Shown: positions 10,137 through 19,042, counted from the stretch's first letter. The stretch: DNA of 64,000 nucleotides from Pseudomonas mangiferae (GCF_007109405.1 NZ_VJOY01000003.1:186001-250000), one strand, 5' to 3'. Notes: a model not told the origin generated them from the letters alone. Numbers and translations are program-made.

Positions 10137-10763
10137 TCAGCCCGCCAGGAACGGCGTCGGGTCGCCGCAGCCCACCCGCACCACCTGGGGGTCGCCCTCG
10201 GCCAGGTTGATCACGGTGGACGCCTCGAGGCCGCCGTGGCCGCCGTCGATGATCAGGTCCACCTGGTGCTCCAGGGCCTGGCGCATGTCGTAGGGATCGC
10301 TCATGGGCAGGGTCTCGCCAGGCAGGATCAGCGTGGCGCTCATCAGTGGCTCGCCCAGTTCCGCCAGCAGCGCCTGGGCGATGGCATGGCCGGGCACCCG
10401 CAGGCCGATGGTGCGGCGCTTGGGGTGCAGCAGCATGCGCGGCACTTCCCGGGTGGCGTCGAGGATGAAAGTGTAGGGGCCGGGTGTATGGGCCTTGAGC
10501 AGGCGGAACGCACCGGTGCCCACCTTGGCGAAGATGCCCAGTTGGGACAGGTCGCAGCACACCAGGGTGAAATTGTGCTTGTCATCCAGCCGGCGCAGGC
10601 GGCGGATGCGTTCCACCGCGGATTTCTCGCCGATCCGGCAGCCCACGGCGTAGGACGAGTCGGTGGGATAGACGATGACGCCCCCGGCCCGGATGATCTC
10701 CACCGCCTGGCGGATCAGCCGCGGCTGGGGGTTTTCCGGGTGGAGCTGGAAGAACTGGCTCAT
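10137..10763 (-). CDS. YciO/YrdC/Sua5-family protein (L-threonylcarbamoyladenylate synthase type)
   Basis: 208 aa from the ATG at 10763, which is preceded by a good GGGAGGG site; an in-frame upstream extension is not family-like. The YrdC fold is seen as VIVYPTDSSYAVGC near the N terminus, KHNFTLVC, and RTIGLRVPGH. TsaC/Sua5 members make threonylcarbamoyl-AMP for tRNA t6A37; the YciO subgroup, which this resembles by its start MSQFFQLHPENPQPR, has a less certain role. It lies 13 bp after the RNase AM-like gene and 4 bp before scpA, all co-directional. Confidence 0.85.
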   Translation of the reverse strand: MSQFFQLHPENPQPRLIRQAVEIIRAGGVIVYPTDSSYAVGCRIGEKSAVERIRRLRRLDDKHNFTLVCCDLSQLGIFAKVGTGAFRLLKAHTPGPYTFILDATREVPRMLLHPKRRTIGLRVPGHAIAQALLAELGEPLMSATLILPGETLPMSDPYDMRQALEHQVDLIIDGGHGGLEASTVINLAEGDPQVVRVGCGDPTPFLAG

Positions 10764-10776
10764 GGGACCCTCCCGT

Positions 10777-11634
10777 TCAGGCGGACACGTGTTCATCGGC
10801 GAAGCGTGCCCACAACGGCGGCAGATCGTCGGGCAGCGGGCGGTACATGCCAAGTTCGGACCAGTCGCCCGGTGCGTGGAAATCGCTGCCGGCGCTGGCC
10901 ATCAGGCCGAACTCCCGGGCAAGGATGGCAAGACCGCCGACCTGTTCGGCCGGCTGCAGGCCGTTGACCACCTCCAGGGCATGGCCACCGGCAGCGAGGA
11001 AATCGGTGACCAGGCGCCGGCGCTTGCTACGGGTGAACGCGTAGTGCCAGGGATGCGCCAGGCTGACCCAGGCGCGGGCCTCCACCAGGGTCCTCACCGC
11101 GTCGTGCAGCTCGGGCCAGTGCTGCTTGACGTCGCCCAGCTTGCCGGAGCCCAGCCACTTGCGGAACGCCTCGGCGCGATCGACGGCATAGCCGGCCCGC
11201 ACCAGGTACTCGGCGAAGTGGGGCCGCGCCGGGGCGTTGTGGCCGCCGCCCAGTTCCTGCTGCACCGCCCGTGCGCCGTCGAAGGCGCCGGGCATGCCCT
11301 TGGCGGCCAGGCGCCGGTCGATTTCCTCGGCCCGCTCCCAGCGACCGCGGTGCAGCGCATCCAGGGCCTCATGCAGAGACGGCGCGGCCGGATCGAAGGC
11401 GTAGCCCAGCACGTGGATGGTGGCACCGCCCCAAGTGCAGGACAGCTCGACCCCGTCGATCAGCCGCACCCCCAGCTCGCGGGCGCTGGCGCGGGCCTCG
11501 TCGAGGCCGTCCAGGGTGTCGTGGTCGGTCAGCGCCAGCACCTCGACGCCCCGCTCACGGGCGCGCGCCACCAGCGCCGCGGGCATCAGGGCGCCATCGG
11601 AGGCGGTGCTGTGACAGTGCAGGTCGACGTGCAT
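10777..11634 (-). CDS. rnm: PHP-domain phosphoesterase, RNase AM / YciV (TrpH) family
   Basis: 285 aa with PHP metal motifs [13 protein letters not shown] at the N terminus, [14 protein letters not shown] and GSDFHAPG near the C terminus. The E. coli homologue acts on nucleoside 3',5'-bisphosphates and as a 5'-3' exonuclease trimming rRNA 5' ends (RNase AM); that role is inferred here from family membership. It is first in the leftward operon with yciO and scpAB and is divergent from yciB, with 136 bp between the start codons. Confidence 0.85.
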   Translation of the reverse strand: MHVDLHCHSTASDGALMPAALVARARERGVEVLALTDHDTLDGLDEARASARELGVRLIDGVELSCTWGGATIHVLGYAFDPAAPSLHEALDALHRGRWERAEEIDRRLAAKGMPGAFDGARAVQQELGGGHNAPARPHFAEYLVRAGYAVDRAEAFRKWLGSGKLGDVKQHWPELHDAVRTLVEARAWVSLAHPWHYAFTRSKRRRLVTDFLAAGGHALEVVNGLQPAEQVGGLAILAREFGLMASAGSDFHAPGDWSELGMYRPLPDDLPPLWARFADEHVSA

Positions 11635-11770
11635 GGATCGCGCTTCTCTTCCTCGCCCCAGGACCGGGCGAACGGGGCATCATACCTTGTTGAAACTCGG
11701 CGCCGATCGGCGTTCCCCGCGCAAGCGGGTTTGTTATTATGCCGGCTACATCCCGCCCGCGGCCGCTACA

Positions 11771-12361
11771 GTGAAACAACTCATCGATTTCATCCCGCTG
11801 ATCCTGTTCTTCATCGTCTACAAACTGGAGCCCCGCACCGTCGAACTGGCGGGTCATGCCTTCACTCTGGGCGGCATATTCAGCGCCACCGCGGTGCTGA
11901 TCGCCGCCTCGGTGGTAGTCTACGGCACCATCCTGCTGCTGCAGCGGCGCCTGGAGAAAGGCCAGTGGCTGACCCTGGCGGGTTGCCTGCTCTTCGGCGG
12001 GATGACCCTGATATTCCACAGCGAAACCTTCCTGAAATGGAAGGCCCCGGTGATCAACTGGCTGTTCGCCCTGGCCTTCGCCGCCAGCCATTTCATCGGC
12101 GAGAAGCCGCTCATCGAGCGCATCATGGGCCACGCCGTCACCCTACCGGCCGCCACCTGGGCGCGACTGAACCTGGCCTGGGTGCTGTTCTTCCTGGTCT
12201 GCGGCTCGGCCAACCTGTTCGTCGCCTTCACCTTCCCGGCCTTCTGGGTCGACTTCAAGGTCTTCGGCAGCCTCGGCCTCACGGTGCTGTTCCTGCTGGG
12301 CCAGGGCGTTTTCCTGGCGCGCCACCTGCACGACGCCGAGCCCGAAAACCGCAACGAGTGA
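11771..12361 (+). CDS. yciB: Inner membrane septation protein A (YciB/IspZ family)
   Basis: 196 aa polytopic membrane protein beginning at a GTG (11771), [18 protein letters not shown]. An ATG upstream in the same frame (11633) would add a non-homologous, Arg-rich leader across a promoter-like region, so it is rejected. Five or so hydrophobic segments are visible. The family is linked to cell-envelope synthesis and septation. yciI starts 9 bp downstream, so the two form a transcription unit. Confidence 0.92.
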   Translation: MKQLIDFIPLILFFIVYKLEPRTVELAGHAFTLGGIFSATAVLIAASVVVYGTILLLQRRLEKGQWLTLAGCLLFGGMTLIFHSETFLKWKAPVINWLFALAFAASHFIGEKPLIERIMGHAVTLPAATWARLNLAWVLFFLVCGSANLFVAFTFPAFWVDFKVFGSLGLTVLFLLGQGVFLARHLHDAEPENRNE

Positions 12362-12370
12362 GGATTCCCC

Positions 12371-12670
12371 ATGCTGTACGCGATCATCGCCACCGATGTG
12401 CTGGGCTCCCTGGACAAGCGCCTGGCGGCCCGGCCGGCGCACCTGGCGCGCCTCGAACAGCTGAAGAACGAAGGCCGCCTGGTGCTGGCCGGCCCGCATC
12501 CCGCGGTGGACAGCAACGAGCCGGGCGACGCGGGCTTCACCGGTAGCCTGGTGATCGCCGAGTTCGAGTCCCTCGACGCGGCCACCGCCTGGGCCGACGC
12601 CGACCCGTACCGCGATGCCGGGGTCTACGGAACCGTGTTGGTCAAGCCGTTCAAGAAAGTGTTGCCCTGA
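12371..12670 (+). CDS. yciI: YciI family protein
   Basis: 99 aa, YCII/ferredoxin-like fold family. The start [18 protein letters not shown], the conserved [17 protein letters not shown] (His and Asp proposed as an active-site pair) and the [18 protein letters not shown] end are all typical. Enzymatic function is unresolved for the family. A GAGGA ribosome-binding site precedes the ATG, 9 bp after yciB. Two tandem hairpins follow the stop codon. Confidence 0.92.
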   Translation: MLYAIIATDVLGSLDKRLAARPAHLARLEQLKNEGRLVLAGPHPAVDSNEPGDAGFTGSLVIAEFESLDAATAWADADPYRDAGVYGTVLVKPFKKVLP

Positions 12671-12711
12671 GGGCCGGACGCCCTCGTCGTTCACCGGCTC
12701 CGGACGGAGCC
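12669..12711 (+). terminator. Two tandem hairpins after yciI
   Basis: GAGGGC-CGGAC-GCCCTC (12669-12685) overlaps the yciI stop codon, and GGCTCC-GGAC-GGAGCC (12696-12711) lies just before the response regulator start at 12732. Neither has a clear T-run. They may separate yciB-yciI from the Cpx-like cluster or act as a leaky attenuator. Confidence 0.4.
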
Positions 12712-12731
12712 CCCTGTCGTCAGAGGACGTC

Positions 12732-13409
12732 ATGAGCGAATTACTGTTGATCGACGACGACCAAGAGCTGTGCGAGCTGCTCGGCACCTGGCTGACCCAG
12801 GAAGGGTTCGACGTACGCGCCTGCCATGACGGCCAGGCGGCCCGGCAGGCGCTGGCGGACATGACACCCGCCGCGGTGGTGCTGGATGTGATGCTGCCGG
12901 ATGGCAGCGGCCTGGAATTGCTCAAGCAATTGCGGGGCGATCATCCCGACCTGCCGGTGGTGATGCTGTCCGCCCGCGGTGAGCCGCTGGACCGCATCCT
13001 CGGCCTGGAACTGGGGGCCGACGACTACCTGGCCAAGCCCTGCGACCCGCGGGAACTGACCGCACGCCTGCGCGCCGTGCTGCGCCGCACCCAGCCGGTG
13101 GCGCCCTCTAGCCAGTTGGAACTGGGCGACCTCTGCTACAGCCCCCTGCGCGGCGTGGCCGTAGTGGCCAACCAGGAAATCGCCCTGACGGTGTCCGAGG
13201 GCCGCCTGCTGGAAGCGCTGCTGACCCATCCCGGCGAGCCGGTGGAAAAGCAGGAGCTGGCGCAACTGGCCCTGGGCCGCAAGCTGACCCTCTACGACCG
13301 CAGCCTGGACATGCACGTGAGCAACCTGCGCAAGAAGCTGGGCAGCCACGCCGACGGCCGTCCGCGCATCGTCGCGCTGCGCAGCCGCGGCTACTACTAC
13401 GCCCCCTGA
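12732..13409 (+). CDS. cpxR: OmpR-family response regulator, CpxR-like
   Basis: 225 aa. The receiver domain (about 1-115) has the acidic pocket DDD (8-10), phospho-acceptor D52 in VVLDVMLPDG and the conserved Lys in YLAKPCDPREL. The C-terminal winged helix ends RIVALRSRGYYYAP, closely resembling CpxR. It should control envelope-stress genes. It is followed by a Spy/CpxP-like periplasmic protein and a CpxA-like kinase, and a two-half-site CpxR-type box lies between it and the Spy gene. RstA/other OmpR members are alternatives, but the neighbours favour CpxR. Confidence 0.9.
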   Translation: MSELLLIDDDQELCELLGTWLTQEGFDVRACHDGQAARQALADMTPAAVVLDVMLPDGSGLELLKQLRGDHPDLPVVMLSARGEPLDRILGLELGADDYLAKPCDPRELTARLRAVLRRTQPVAPSSQLELGDLCYSPLRGVAVVANQEIALTVSEGRLLEALLTHPGEPVEKQELAQLALGRKLTLYDRSLDMHVSNLRKKLGSHADGRPRIVALRSRGYYYAP

Positions 13410-13417
13410 GACGCCCC

Positions 13418-13433
13418 TTTACCCTGCCTTTAC
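13418..13433. promoter_or_regulatory. CpxR-type box and promoter of the spy-like gene
   Basis: TTTACCCTGCCTTTAC reads on the other strand as GTAAA-N6-GTAAA, matching the known CpxR tandem half-site pattern (GTAAA, 4-8 nt, GTAAA). Six bp further is a -35-like CTGACC (13440-13445) and then TAGACT (13466-13471), with the spy-like start codon at 13513. The same arrangement occurs upstream of the DUF6515 gene at 23328-23343. Confidence 0.75.
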
Positions 13434-13512
13434 CCTCGCCTGACCGCGCTTGACCGAAGCGTCCCTAGACTGGGCTCATCCGGCAACCGGCCGGGATCGA
13501 CGAGGATGAATC

Positions 13513-13938
13513 ATGAAGAAGACCCTTTCTGCCCTGTTGTTCGCGGTCGCCTTGCCCGGCCTGGCGCTGGCAGGCCCCAATCATGGTCCCATGGGCGGCC
13601 CGCCCGGCCGTGACTTCGGTGGGATGCAGATCCTCGGCGACCTGGACCTGAACCGTGATCAACGCCGCGAAGTCGGTATCCTGATGGCCGAGCAGATGAA
13701 GAGCCGCCGGGAGATCACCGAACGCTACCTCGACAAGCTGCCCGCCGCGGACCGGCAGGCGATGGAAAACGAGATCAAGGCCAGCAAGGACAAGACCGAC
13801 GCGGCCATCCAGGCGAAGCTGACTCCCGAACAGCAGAAGCGCTTCGCCGAGAATCAGAAACGCCAGGCCGATCGACGCGAGGAATGGAAGGAATTCCAGG
13901 CCTGGAAAGCCCAGAAAGTGAGTCAGCTCGATCGCTGA
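13513..13938 (+). CDS. Spy/CpxP-family periplasmic stress protein
   Basis: 141 aa with a clear signal peptide (MKKTLSALLFAVALPGLALA, cleavage near residue 20). The mature part is helical, charged and Met/Gln-rich, with two LTxxQ-like segments: LDLNRDQRREVGILMAEQMK and LTPEQQKRF. CpxP/Spy proteins are periplasmic chaperones that also restrain the CpxA sensor. It sits between the response regulator and sensor genes, behind its own CpxR-type box, which predicts strong induction by envelope stress. Confidence 0.88.
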   Translation: MKKTLSALLFAVALPGLALAGPNHGPMGGPPGRDFGGMQILGDLDLNRDQRREVGILMAEQMKSRREITERYLDKLPAADRQAMENEIKASKDKTDAAIQAKLTPEQQKRFAENQKRQADRREEWKEFQAWKAQKVSQLDR

Positions 13939-13960
13939 TATCGCCACCGTAACGTCGTCG

Positions 13961-13993
13961 CGACCCCGCCGGGCTGAATCCCCAGCGGGGTCG
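13961..13993. terminator. Hairpin between spy-like gene and sensor kinase
   Basis: CGACCCCGC (13961-13969) pairs with GCGGGGTCG (13985-13993) around a 15-nt loop that itself can form GGG/CCC. It lies 22 bp before the kinase start. With no T-run it may attenuate rather than stop transcription, giving more Spy-like protein than kinase. The pairing is seen; the function is inferred. Confidence 0.45.
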
Positions 13994-14014
13994 TCGCATG
14001 TGAGAGGAAATGCC

Positions 14015-15367
14015 GTGCGCTCATTGTTCTGGCGGGTCTTCGCCAGTTTCTGGCTGGCCATCGCCCTGGTGGCGGGCCTGTCGCTGCTCCTGGGCCATGC
14101 GGCGAACCAAGACTCCTGGATCATCGCCCGGCACCCCGCCATCGCCGACCTGGCGACCACCTGGGCCCGGATCTATGAAGCCGGCGACTACCGAGGCGCC
14201 CAGGAACAGCTGGAGAGGCGCAAACGCCTCTATCACCTGGACGTACAGATCCTCGACATCAACTATGCCCCATTGATGCGGCAAACCTTCGGCAGCGTGC
14301 CGGGCTTCTTCAGGGACCGGGGTGACCGCCCGCCACCCTGGCGACGCCTCACCGAGGAATACACCAGTCCCAGTGGCAACACCTATCTGTTCATCTATCG
14401 CCTGCCCTACCCGGAACTGGATGCCTGGCGCCGCAGCAGCCTGCTCTGGCCCATGAGCGCCTTAGTCATCGCCCTGGTGGTGCTCACCCTGTTCAGCCTG
14501 CTGCTTACTCTATCCATCACCCGCCCGCTGAATCGCCTGCGCAGTGCAGTGCACGACCTGGGCCACACCGTGTACCAGCAGGAAAGCCTGGCGCGGCTGG
14601 CTCGCCGGGGCGACGAGCTGGGGGTGCTGGCGAAAGACTTCAACCGCATGGGCCAGCGTCTGCAAGGGCTGATCGGCAGCCAGCGGCAGCTGCTGCGGGA
14701 CGTTTCCCACGAATTGCGCTCGCCCCTGGCCCGCCTGCGCATCGCCCTGGCCCTGGTGGAACGGGCCGGCGCCGAGGAACGGGAGCGCCTGTGGCCGCGC
14801 CTGACCCAGGAATGCGACCGCCTGGAAGCCTTGATCAGCGAGATCCTCGCCCTGGCCCGCCTCGATGCCGAGCCGGGCACCTCGCACCGGATCGAGCTGC
14901 TGCCGCTGCTGAACAAATTGCGGGAAGACGCTCGCCTCAGCCACCCGGAACAGACCATCGCCGTCGACATCGAGCCTGGTGCCAGCGTGTTCGGCTGGCC
15001 GGACATGCTGGAGCGGGCGGTGGACAACCTGCTGCGCAACGCCGCGCGCTTCAATCCGCCGGGCCAGCCCATCGAGGTGCAGGCCCGAAGTGAGGACCAG
15101 CGCCTGCGGCTGAGCGTGCGCGACCACGGTCCCGGGGTCGCGGAAGAGCACCTGGAGCACCTGGGCGAACCGTTCTTCCGGGCTCCCGGGCAGAATGCCA
15201 GCGGCCATGGCCTCGGCCTGGCCATCGCACGACGCGCGGTGGAACGCCATGGCGGCAGCCTGTCCCTGGCCAACCATGCGGAGGGCGGCTTCGTCGCTAC
15301 TCTGGACCTTCCCCTGGCACCCAGCCTGGTGGAATCCGCCGCCACCGGCACCGGCTGGCGGCGCTGA
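14015..15367 (+). CDS. cpxA: Sensor histidine kinase, CpxA-like
   Basis: 450 aa inner-membrane kinase. TM1 is about residues 7-27, the periplasmic loop about 28-143, TM2 about 144-168, then HAMP, with the phospho-acceptor H232 in DVSHELRSPLARLRIALALVE. The ATP-binding domain shows NLLRNAARF, DHGPGV and GHGLGLAI. The GTG at 14015 is chosen because AGAGGAA lies 5-6 nt upstream; a GTG at 14000 has no such site. The GDRPPPW segment and overall layout match CpxA. It ends 3 bp from the convergent nitroreductase gene. Confidence 0.9.
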   Translation: MRSLFWRVFASFWLAIALVAGLSLLLGHAANQDSWIIARHPAIADLATTWARIYEAGDYRGAQEQLERRKRLYHLDVQILDINYAPLMRQTFGSVPGFFRDRGDRPPPWRRLTEEYTSPSGNTYLFIYRLPYPELDAWRRSSLLWPMSALVIALVVLTLFSLLLTLSITRPLNRLRSAVHDLGHTVYQQESLARLARRGDELGVLAKDFNRMGQRLQGLIGSQRQLLRDVSHELRSPLARLRIALALVERAGAEERERLWPRLTQECDRLEALISEILALARLDAEPGTSHRIELLPLLNKLREDARLSHPEQTIAVDIEPGASVFGWPDMLERAVDNLLRNAARFNPPGQPIEVQARSEDQRLRLSVRDHGPGVAEEHLEHLGEPFFRAPGQNASGHGLGLAIARRAVERHGGSLSLANHAEGGFVATLDLPLAPSLVESAATGTGWRR

Positions 15368-15370
15368 GGC

Positions 15371-15928
15371 TCAGCCCCAGGCGGACACGAAATCCTCGGG
15401 AGCCAGGGCGGGCGGTGTGCGGAAGGCACCCTCCACCTGGCCGAGGTAGATGAACCCGATGATCCGCTCGTCATCGGCCAGGCCCAGGCCAGCCGCCACG
15501 TGGCGGTCGTAGGAAAAATCACCGGTGCGCCAGATGGCCCCCAGGCCTTGGGCGAAGGCGGCCTGGATCAGGCCGTGGGCAGCGCAGCCCGCCGCCAGCA
15601 ACTGCTCGTCCCGAGGCACCTTCGGGTGATCCTGCAGGCGCGCGACCACCACTACCAGCAACGGCGCCCGCAACGGCATGGCCAGGGCCTTGTCGAGAGC
15701 CTCGGGGCGCGGCTCCGTCTGCTTCGCCTGCAGGGTCTCGGCGAACAGGGTACCCAGGCGCTGCCGCGCCTCGCCCTCGACGGTGAGGAAGCGCCAGGGG
15801 CGCAGCTGGCCATGGTCGGGCGCGCGCAACGCCGCACGGAACAGCACGTCGCGCTGGGCCGCGGTCGGCGCCGGGTCACTCAGGCGGGCGGTGGATACAC
15901 GGTTGAGCAAGGCATCGAGGGCTTCCAT
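15371..15928 (-). CDS. Nitroreductase family protein (YdjA-like)
   Basis: 185 aa flavin-dependent oxidoreductase of the small YdjA subgroup, starting MEALDALLNRVSTARLSDPAP at 15928. Family features are R-x-S-like RLSDPAP, AALRAPDHGQLRPWRFLTV (FMN contact region) and GAIWRTGDFSYD with GFIYLGQ near the C terminus. The physiological substrate is unknown. It is convergent with cpxA and divergent from trkH, with 133 bp between start codons. The ATG with the family-like N terminus was preferred over a much longer in-frame extension. Confidence 0.9.
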   Translation of the reverse strand: MEALDALLNRVSTARLSDPAPTAAQRDVLFRAALRAPDHGQLRPWRFLTVEGEARQRLGTLFAETLQAKQTEPRPEALDKALAMPLRAPLLVVVVARLQDHPKVPRDEQLLAAGCAAHGLIQAAFAQGLGAIWRTGDFSYDRHVAAGLGLADDERIIGFIYLGQVEGAFRTPPALAPEDFVSAWG

Positions 15929-16061
15929 CGACTCTCTCCGAAAACGAACGAGCCGGCATTCTAGCCGCTCCGGGGCGGGAGCGCCGATGGCCGGGCCGCG
16001 GTTTACAGCCGGGGCGCCACGGGTAGAATGGCGCCCTTCGTCCGTCCAGACCGGATTACCC

Positions 16062-17516
16062 ATGGCCTTGCCGACCCTGCGCATCATCGGCTTCATCATC
16101 GGCATCTTCCTCATCACCCTGGCCATCAGCATGCTCGTGCCCATGCTGACCCTGCTGGTCTACGACCGCAGCGACGACCTGCATTCCTTCCTCGCCGCCA
16201 GCCTGATCACCCTGGTCACCGGCCTCGCCCTGGTGCTGCCCGGGCGCCCCGCCCACGTGCACCTGCGGCCGCGGGACATGTATTTCCTCACCACCGTGAG
16301 CTGGATGGCGGTCTGCTGCTTCGCCGCCCTGCCGCTGCTGCTGATCCAACACATCAGCTACACCGACGCCTTCTTCGAGAGCATGTCCGGGGTGACCGCC
16401 ACCGGCGCCACCGTGCTCAGCGGCCTGGACGGCATGTCGCCGGGCATCCTCATCTGGCGCTCGCTGCTGCACTGGCTGGGGGGCATCGGCTTCATCGGCA
16501 TGGCGGTGGCGATCCTGCCGCTGCTGCGGGTCGGCGGCATGCGCCTGTTCCAGACCGAATCCTCCGACTGGTCGGAAAAGGTCATGCCCCGCTCCCACAT
16601 GGTCGCCAAGTACATCCTGGCGATCTACGTCAGCATCACCCTGCTGGGCAGCCTGGGGTTCTGGGGCGCCGGCATGAGTGCGTTCGATGCGGTGAACCAC
16701 GCCATGTCGGCGATTTCTACTGGCGGCTTCTCCACCTCCGACCTGTCCCTGGCCAAGTGGCCGCAGCCGGCGGTGCACTGGGTCGCGGTGGTCATGATGA
16801 TTCTCGGCAGCCTGCCCTTCACCCTCTACGTGGCAACCCTGCGCGGGCACCGCCTGGCCTTGTGGAGGGACCAGCAGGTCCGGGGCCTGCTGGGCCTTCT
16901 GCTGGTCACCTGGCTCGGCTTCGGCACCTGGTACTGGCTGCACGCCGACCTGCCCTGGGCGGACGCGATCCGCATCGTCGCGGTGAACGTCACCTCGGTG
17001 GTCACCACCACCGGCTTCGCCCTGGGTGACTACACCCTCTGGGGCAGCTTCTCGATCATGCTGTTCTTCTACCTGGGCTTCATCGGCGGCTGCTCCGGGT
17101 CCACCGCCGGCGGCCTGAAGATCTTTCGCTTCCAGGTGGCCTGGGTGCTGCTGCGGGCCAACATGCAGCAACTGGTGCACCCCCGGGCGGTGATCAAGCA
17201 GCAGTACAACGGCCACCCCCTGGACGACGAGATCGTCCGCTCGATCATCACCTTCTCGTTCTTCTTCACCATCACCATCGCGGTCATCGCCCTGGGCCTG
17301 ACCCTCACCGGCCTGGACTGGATCACCGCCCTCACCGGCGCCGCCAGCACGGTGTGCGGCGTGGGCCCGGGCATGGGCCACATCATCGGGCCGGCGGGCA
17401 ACTTCGCCAGCCTGCCGGACGCGGCCAAGTGGATGCTTTCGGTGGGCATGCTGCTGGGCCGGCTGGAGATCATCACCGTGCTGGTGGTGCTGACCCCGGC
17501 GTTCTGGCGCCACTGA
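16062..17516 (+). CDS. trkH: Trk system potassium uptake protein TrkH
   Basis: 484 aa K+ channel-like membrane subunit, working with cytoplasmic TrkA (not in this window). Four pore-loop repeats with selectivity-filter glycines are visible as VTATGAT, ISTGGFSTSD, VTTTGFALGD and TVCGVGPGMG, and about ten hydrophobic helices surround them. The start MALPTLRIIGFIIGIFL at 16062 agrees with the family. The gene stands alone and ends 6 bp from the convergent AraC-type gene. Confidence 0.96.
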   Translation: MALPTLRIIGFIIGIFLITLAISMLVPMLTLLVYDRSDDLHSFLAASLITLVTGLALVLPGRPAHVHLRPRDMYFLTTVSWMAVCCFAALPLLLIQHISYTDAFFESMSGVTATGATVLSGLDGMSPGILIWRSLLHWLGGIGFIGMAVAILPLLRVGGMRLFQTESSDWSEKVMPRSHMVAKYILAIYVSITLLGSLGFWGAGMSAFDAVNHAMSAISTGGFSTSDLSLAKWPQPAVHWVAVVMMILGSLPFTLYVATLRGHRLALWRDQQVRGLLGLLLVTWLGFGTWYWLHADLPWADAIRIVAVNVTSVVTTTGFALGDYTLWGSFSIMLFFYLGFIGGCSGSTAGGLKIFRFQVAWVLLRANMQQLVHPRAVIKQQYNGHPLDDEIVRSIITFSFFFTITIAVIALGLTLTGLDWITALTGAASTVCGVGPGMGHIIGPAGNFASLPDAAKWMLSVGMLLGRLEIITVLVVLTPAFWRH

Positions 17517-17522
17517 CGCGGC

Positions 17523-18524
17523 TCACCCGCGGGCGCGGTACTCGCCCGGGGTGACGCCGAACCAGCGGCGGAACGCGCGGAAGAAATTGCTCGGGTCGGC
17601 GAACCCCAGCAGGTAGGCGACCTCCAGCAGGGTCAGCTCCGGTTGCGCCAGATACTGCTCGGCCAGTTCGCGGCGGGTATCGTCCAGCAACTGCTGGAAG
17701 CCGGTGCCCTCCTCCTGCAGACGCCGCTGCAAAGTCCGCTGGGACAGGTGCAGCGCATTCGCCACGGTTTCGCGGCGAGGCTCGCCCTGGGGCAGCAGCC
17801 GGCACAGCACCTGGCGCGTCTGGTGAGTGACCCGGCTGCCGACGAAGCGCGCCAGGTAGTCCCCGGCGAAGCGGTCGTGCAGGTGCGCCAGGGCAGCGTT
17901 GGCGGTGGGCAACGGCCGCTCCATGTCGGCCCGGGACAGCACCAGGGCATAGTCGTCGGCCGCGAACGTGGGCGCGATGCCGAATACCTGTAGATAGGGC
18001 GTGAGGTCCGCCGGCGGCTCGCCCCGCAGGCGCACCGCTTGCGGGGCGATGTCCCGTCCGGTGAGCCAGCGGCAGAACGCCAGGGCGGCGGCCAGGGAGG
18101 CTTCGGCGCTCTGCCGGGCGGGCGGCAGGCGGTCGCCGTGGATCGTCAGGCTCAGGGTGTAGCCGTCCAGGCCAGGGTGGAAGCGCAGGTCCGCGCCTTC
18201 GGCGATGATTCGCTGGTAGCGCACCAGGCGGGCGAACCCCTCGCTGAGGGTCCGGCTGGACATCAGCGCGTAGCCCACCACGTGGAAGGAGGCCGGGCGG
18301 GCCACCTTGGCCATGTTCAGGCCGATGGCCGGGTCGCCCGAGAGGGCCACCGCGCGGGTCCACAGCCGGGTCATGGCGTCCTGGGGGAACCGCGCATCGG
18401 GGTCCTGCAGGGCGGCGTAGTCGAGGCCCAGTTCGTGGAACAGTGGCCGGCAGTCGACGCCGCCCGCTTCCAGCGCCTGGACGATGCCCTGGGCCCAGCT
18501 CGACGACGTGGTACGTTCGCTCAT
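17523..18524 (-). CDS. AraC-family transcriptional regulator (OruR/ArcR-like long form)
   Basis: 333 aa. Residues about 20-210 form the arabinose-binding-like N-terminal domain of the type common in Pseudomonas (LGLDYAALQDPDARFP, AIGLNMAKVARPASFHVVGYA). The C-terminal 100 residues hold the two helix-turn-helix motifs, seen in TVANALHLSQRTLQRRLQEE and LLEVAYLLGFADPSNFFRAF. The effector and target are unknown. It is divergent from the Mpo1-like gene at 18686, which could be a target. Confidence 0.9.
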   Translation of the reverse strand: MSERTTSSSWAQGIVQALEAGGVDCRPLFHELGLDYAALQDPDARFPQDAMTRLWTRAVALSGDPAIGLNMAKVARPASFHVVGYALMSSRTLSEGFARLVRYQRIIAEGADLRFHPGLDGYTLSLTIHGDRLPPARQSAEASLAAALAFCRWLTGRDIAPQAVRLRGEPPADLTPYLQVFGIAPTFAADDYALVLSRADMERPLPTANAALAHLHDRFAGDYLARFVGSRVTHQTRQVLCRLLPQGEPRRETVANALHLSQRTLQRRLQEEGTGFQQLLDDTRRELAEQYLAQPELTLLEVAYLLGFADPSNFFRAFRRWFGVTPGEYRARG

Positions 18525-18685
18525 GGCGTCTTCTTGTTCTGAGGGTTCCGGCGGGAACCCGGGCTGCCGGCAAGGATACTAGACTGGCACTCATTGTCAC
18601 TGCTGGTCCGCCGGCGACTGCCTAGACTGCGAAAAACAAGAACAGCCGCACCCGCCCGGGCGCGGCGACCCGCAGGAGGTGCCCC

Positions 18686-19003
18686 GTGAGCCAGCCGACC
18701 GCCGAGCGCTACACCCGCTTCGCCGACTTCTACCCCTACTACCTGGAAGAACACAGCCACCCGGTGTGCCGCCGCCTGCACTACGCCGGCAGCCTGCTGG
18801 TGCTGGGAATCCTCGCCTATGCCCTGGTCAGCGGCCAGTGGCTGTGGCTGCTGGCCATGCCGGTGGCCGGCTACGGCTTCGCCTGGGTCGGCCACTTCGT
18901 ATTCGAGAAGAACCGCCCGGCTACCTTCCAGTATCCGCTGTACAGCCTGCTGGGCGACTGGGTGATGCTCAAGGACGCCTTCACCGGCCGGATTCGCTTC
19001 TGA
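18686..19003 (+). CDS. Mpo1/DUF962 family membrane protein
   Basis: 105 aa, GTG start with a textbook AGGAGGT at 18674-18680. The family start (RFADFYPYYLEEHSHPVCRRLHYAG) and GHFVFEKNRPATFQYP are present, with conserved His residues and two or three hydrophobic helices. Yeast Mpo1 of this family is an Fe2+-dependent dioxygenase of 2-hydroxy fatty acids; bacterial members are untested as far as I know. It lies 152 bp ahead of cyaB on the same strand, an arrangement I recall also in P. aeruginosa. Confidence 0.85.
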   Translation: MSQPTAERYTRFADFYPYYLEEHSHPVCRRLHYAGSLLVLGILAYALVSGQWLWLLAMPVAGYGFAWVGHFVFEKNRPATFQYPLYSLLGDWVMLKDAFTGRIRF

Positions 19004-19042
19004 CGCACCCGACGGCGCCCGCCGGCCGCCGGACGGCAGTCC

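Noticed and set aside
10675-12546. 623-codon plus-strand frame across rnm and yciB
   Set aside because: Spans two convincing genes in other frames and the promoter region between them.
13450-13471. TTGACC plus TAGACT as a sigma-70 promoter for the spy-like gene
   Set aside because: Only 10 bp separates them; CTGACC with 20 bp next to the CpxR-type box fits better.
16056-17513. 485-codon frame opposite trkH
   Set aside because: Highly polar shadow of a membrane protein gene; nothing recognisable.
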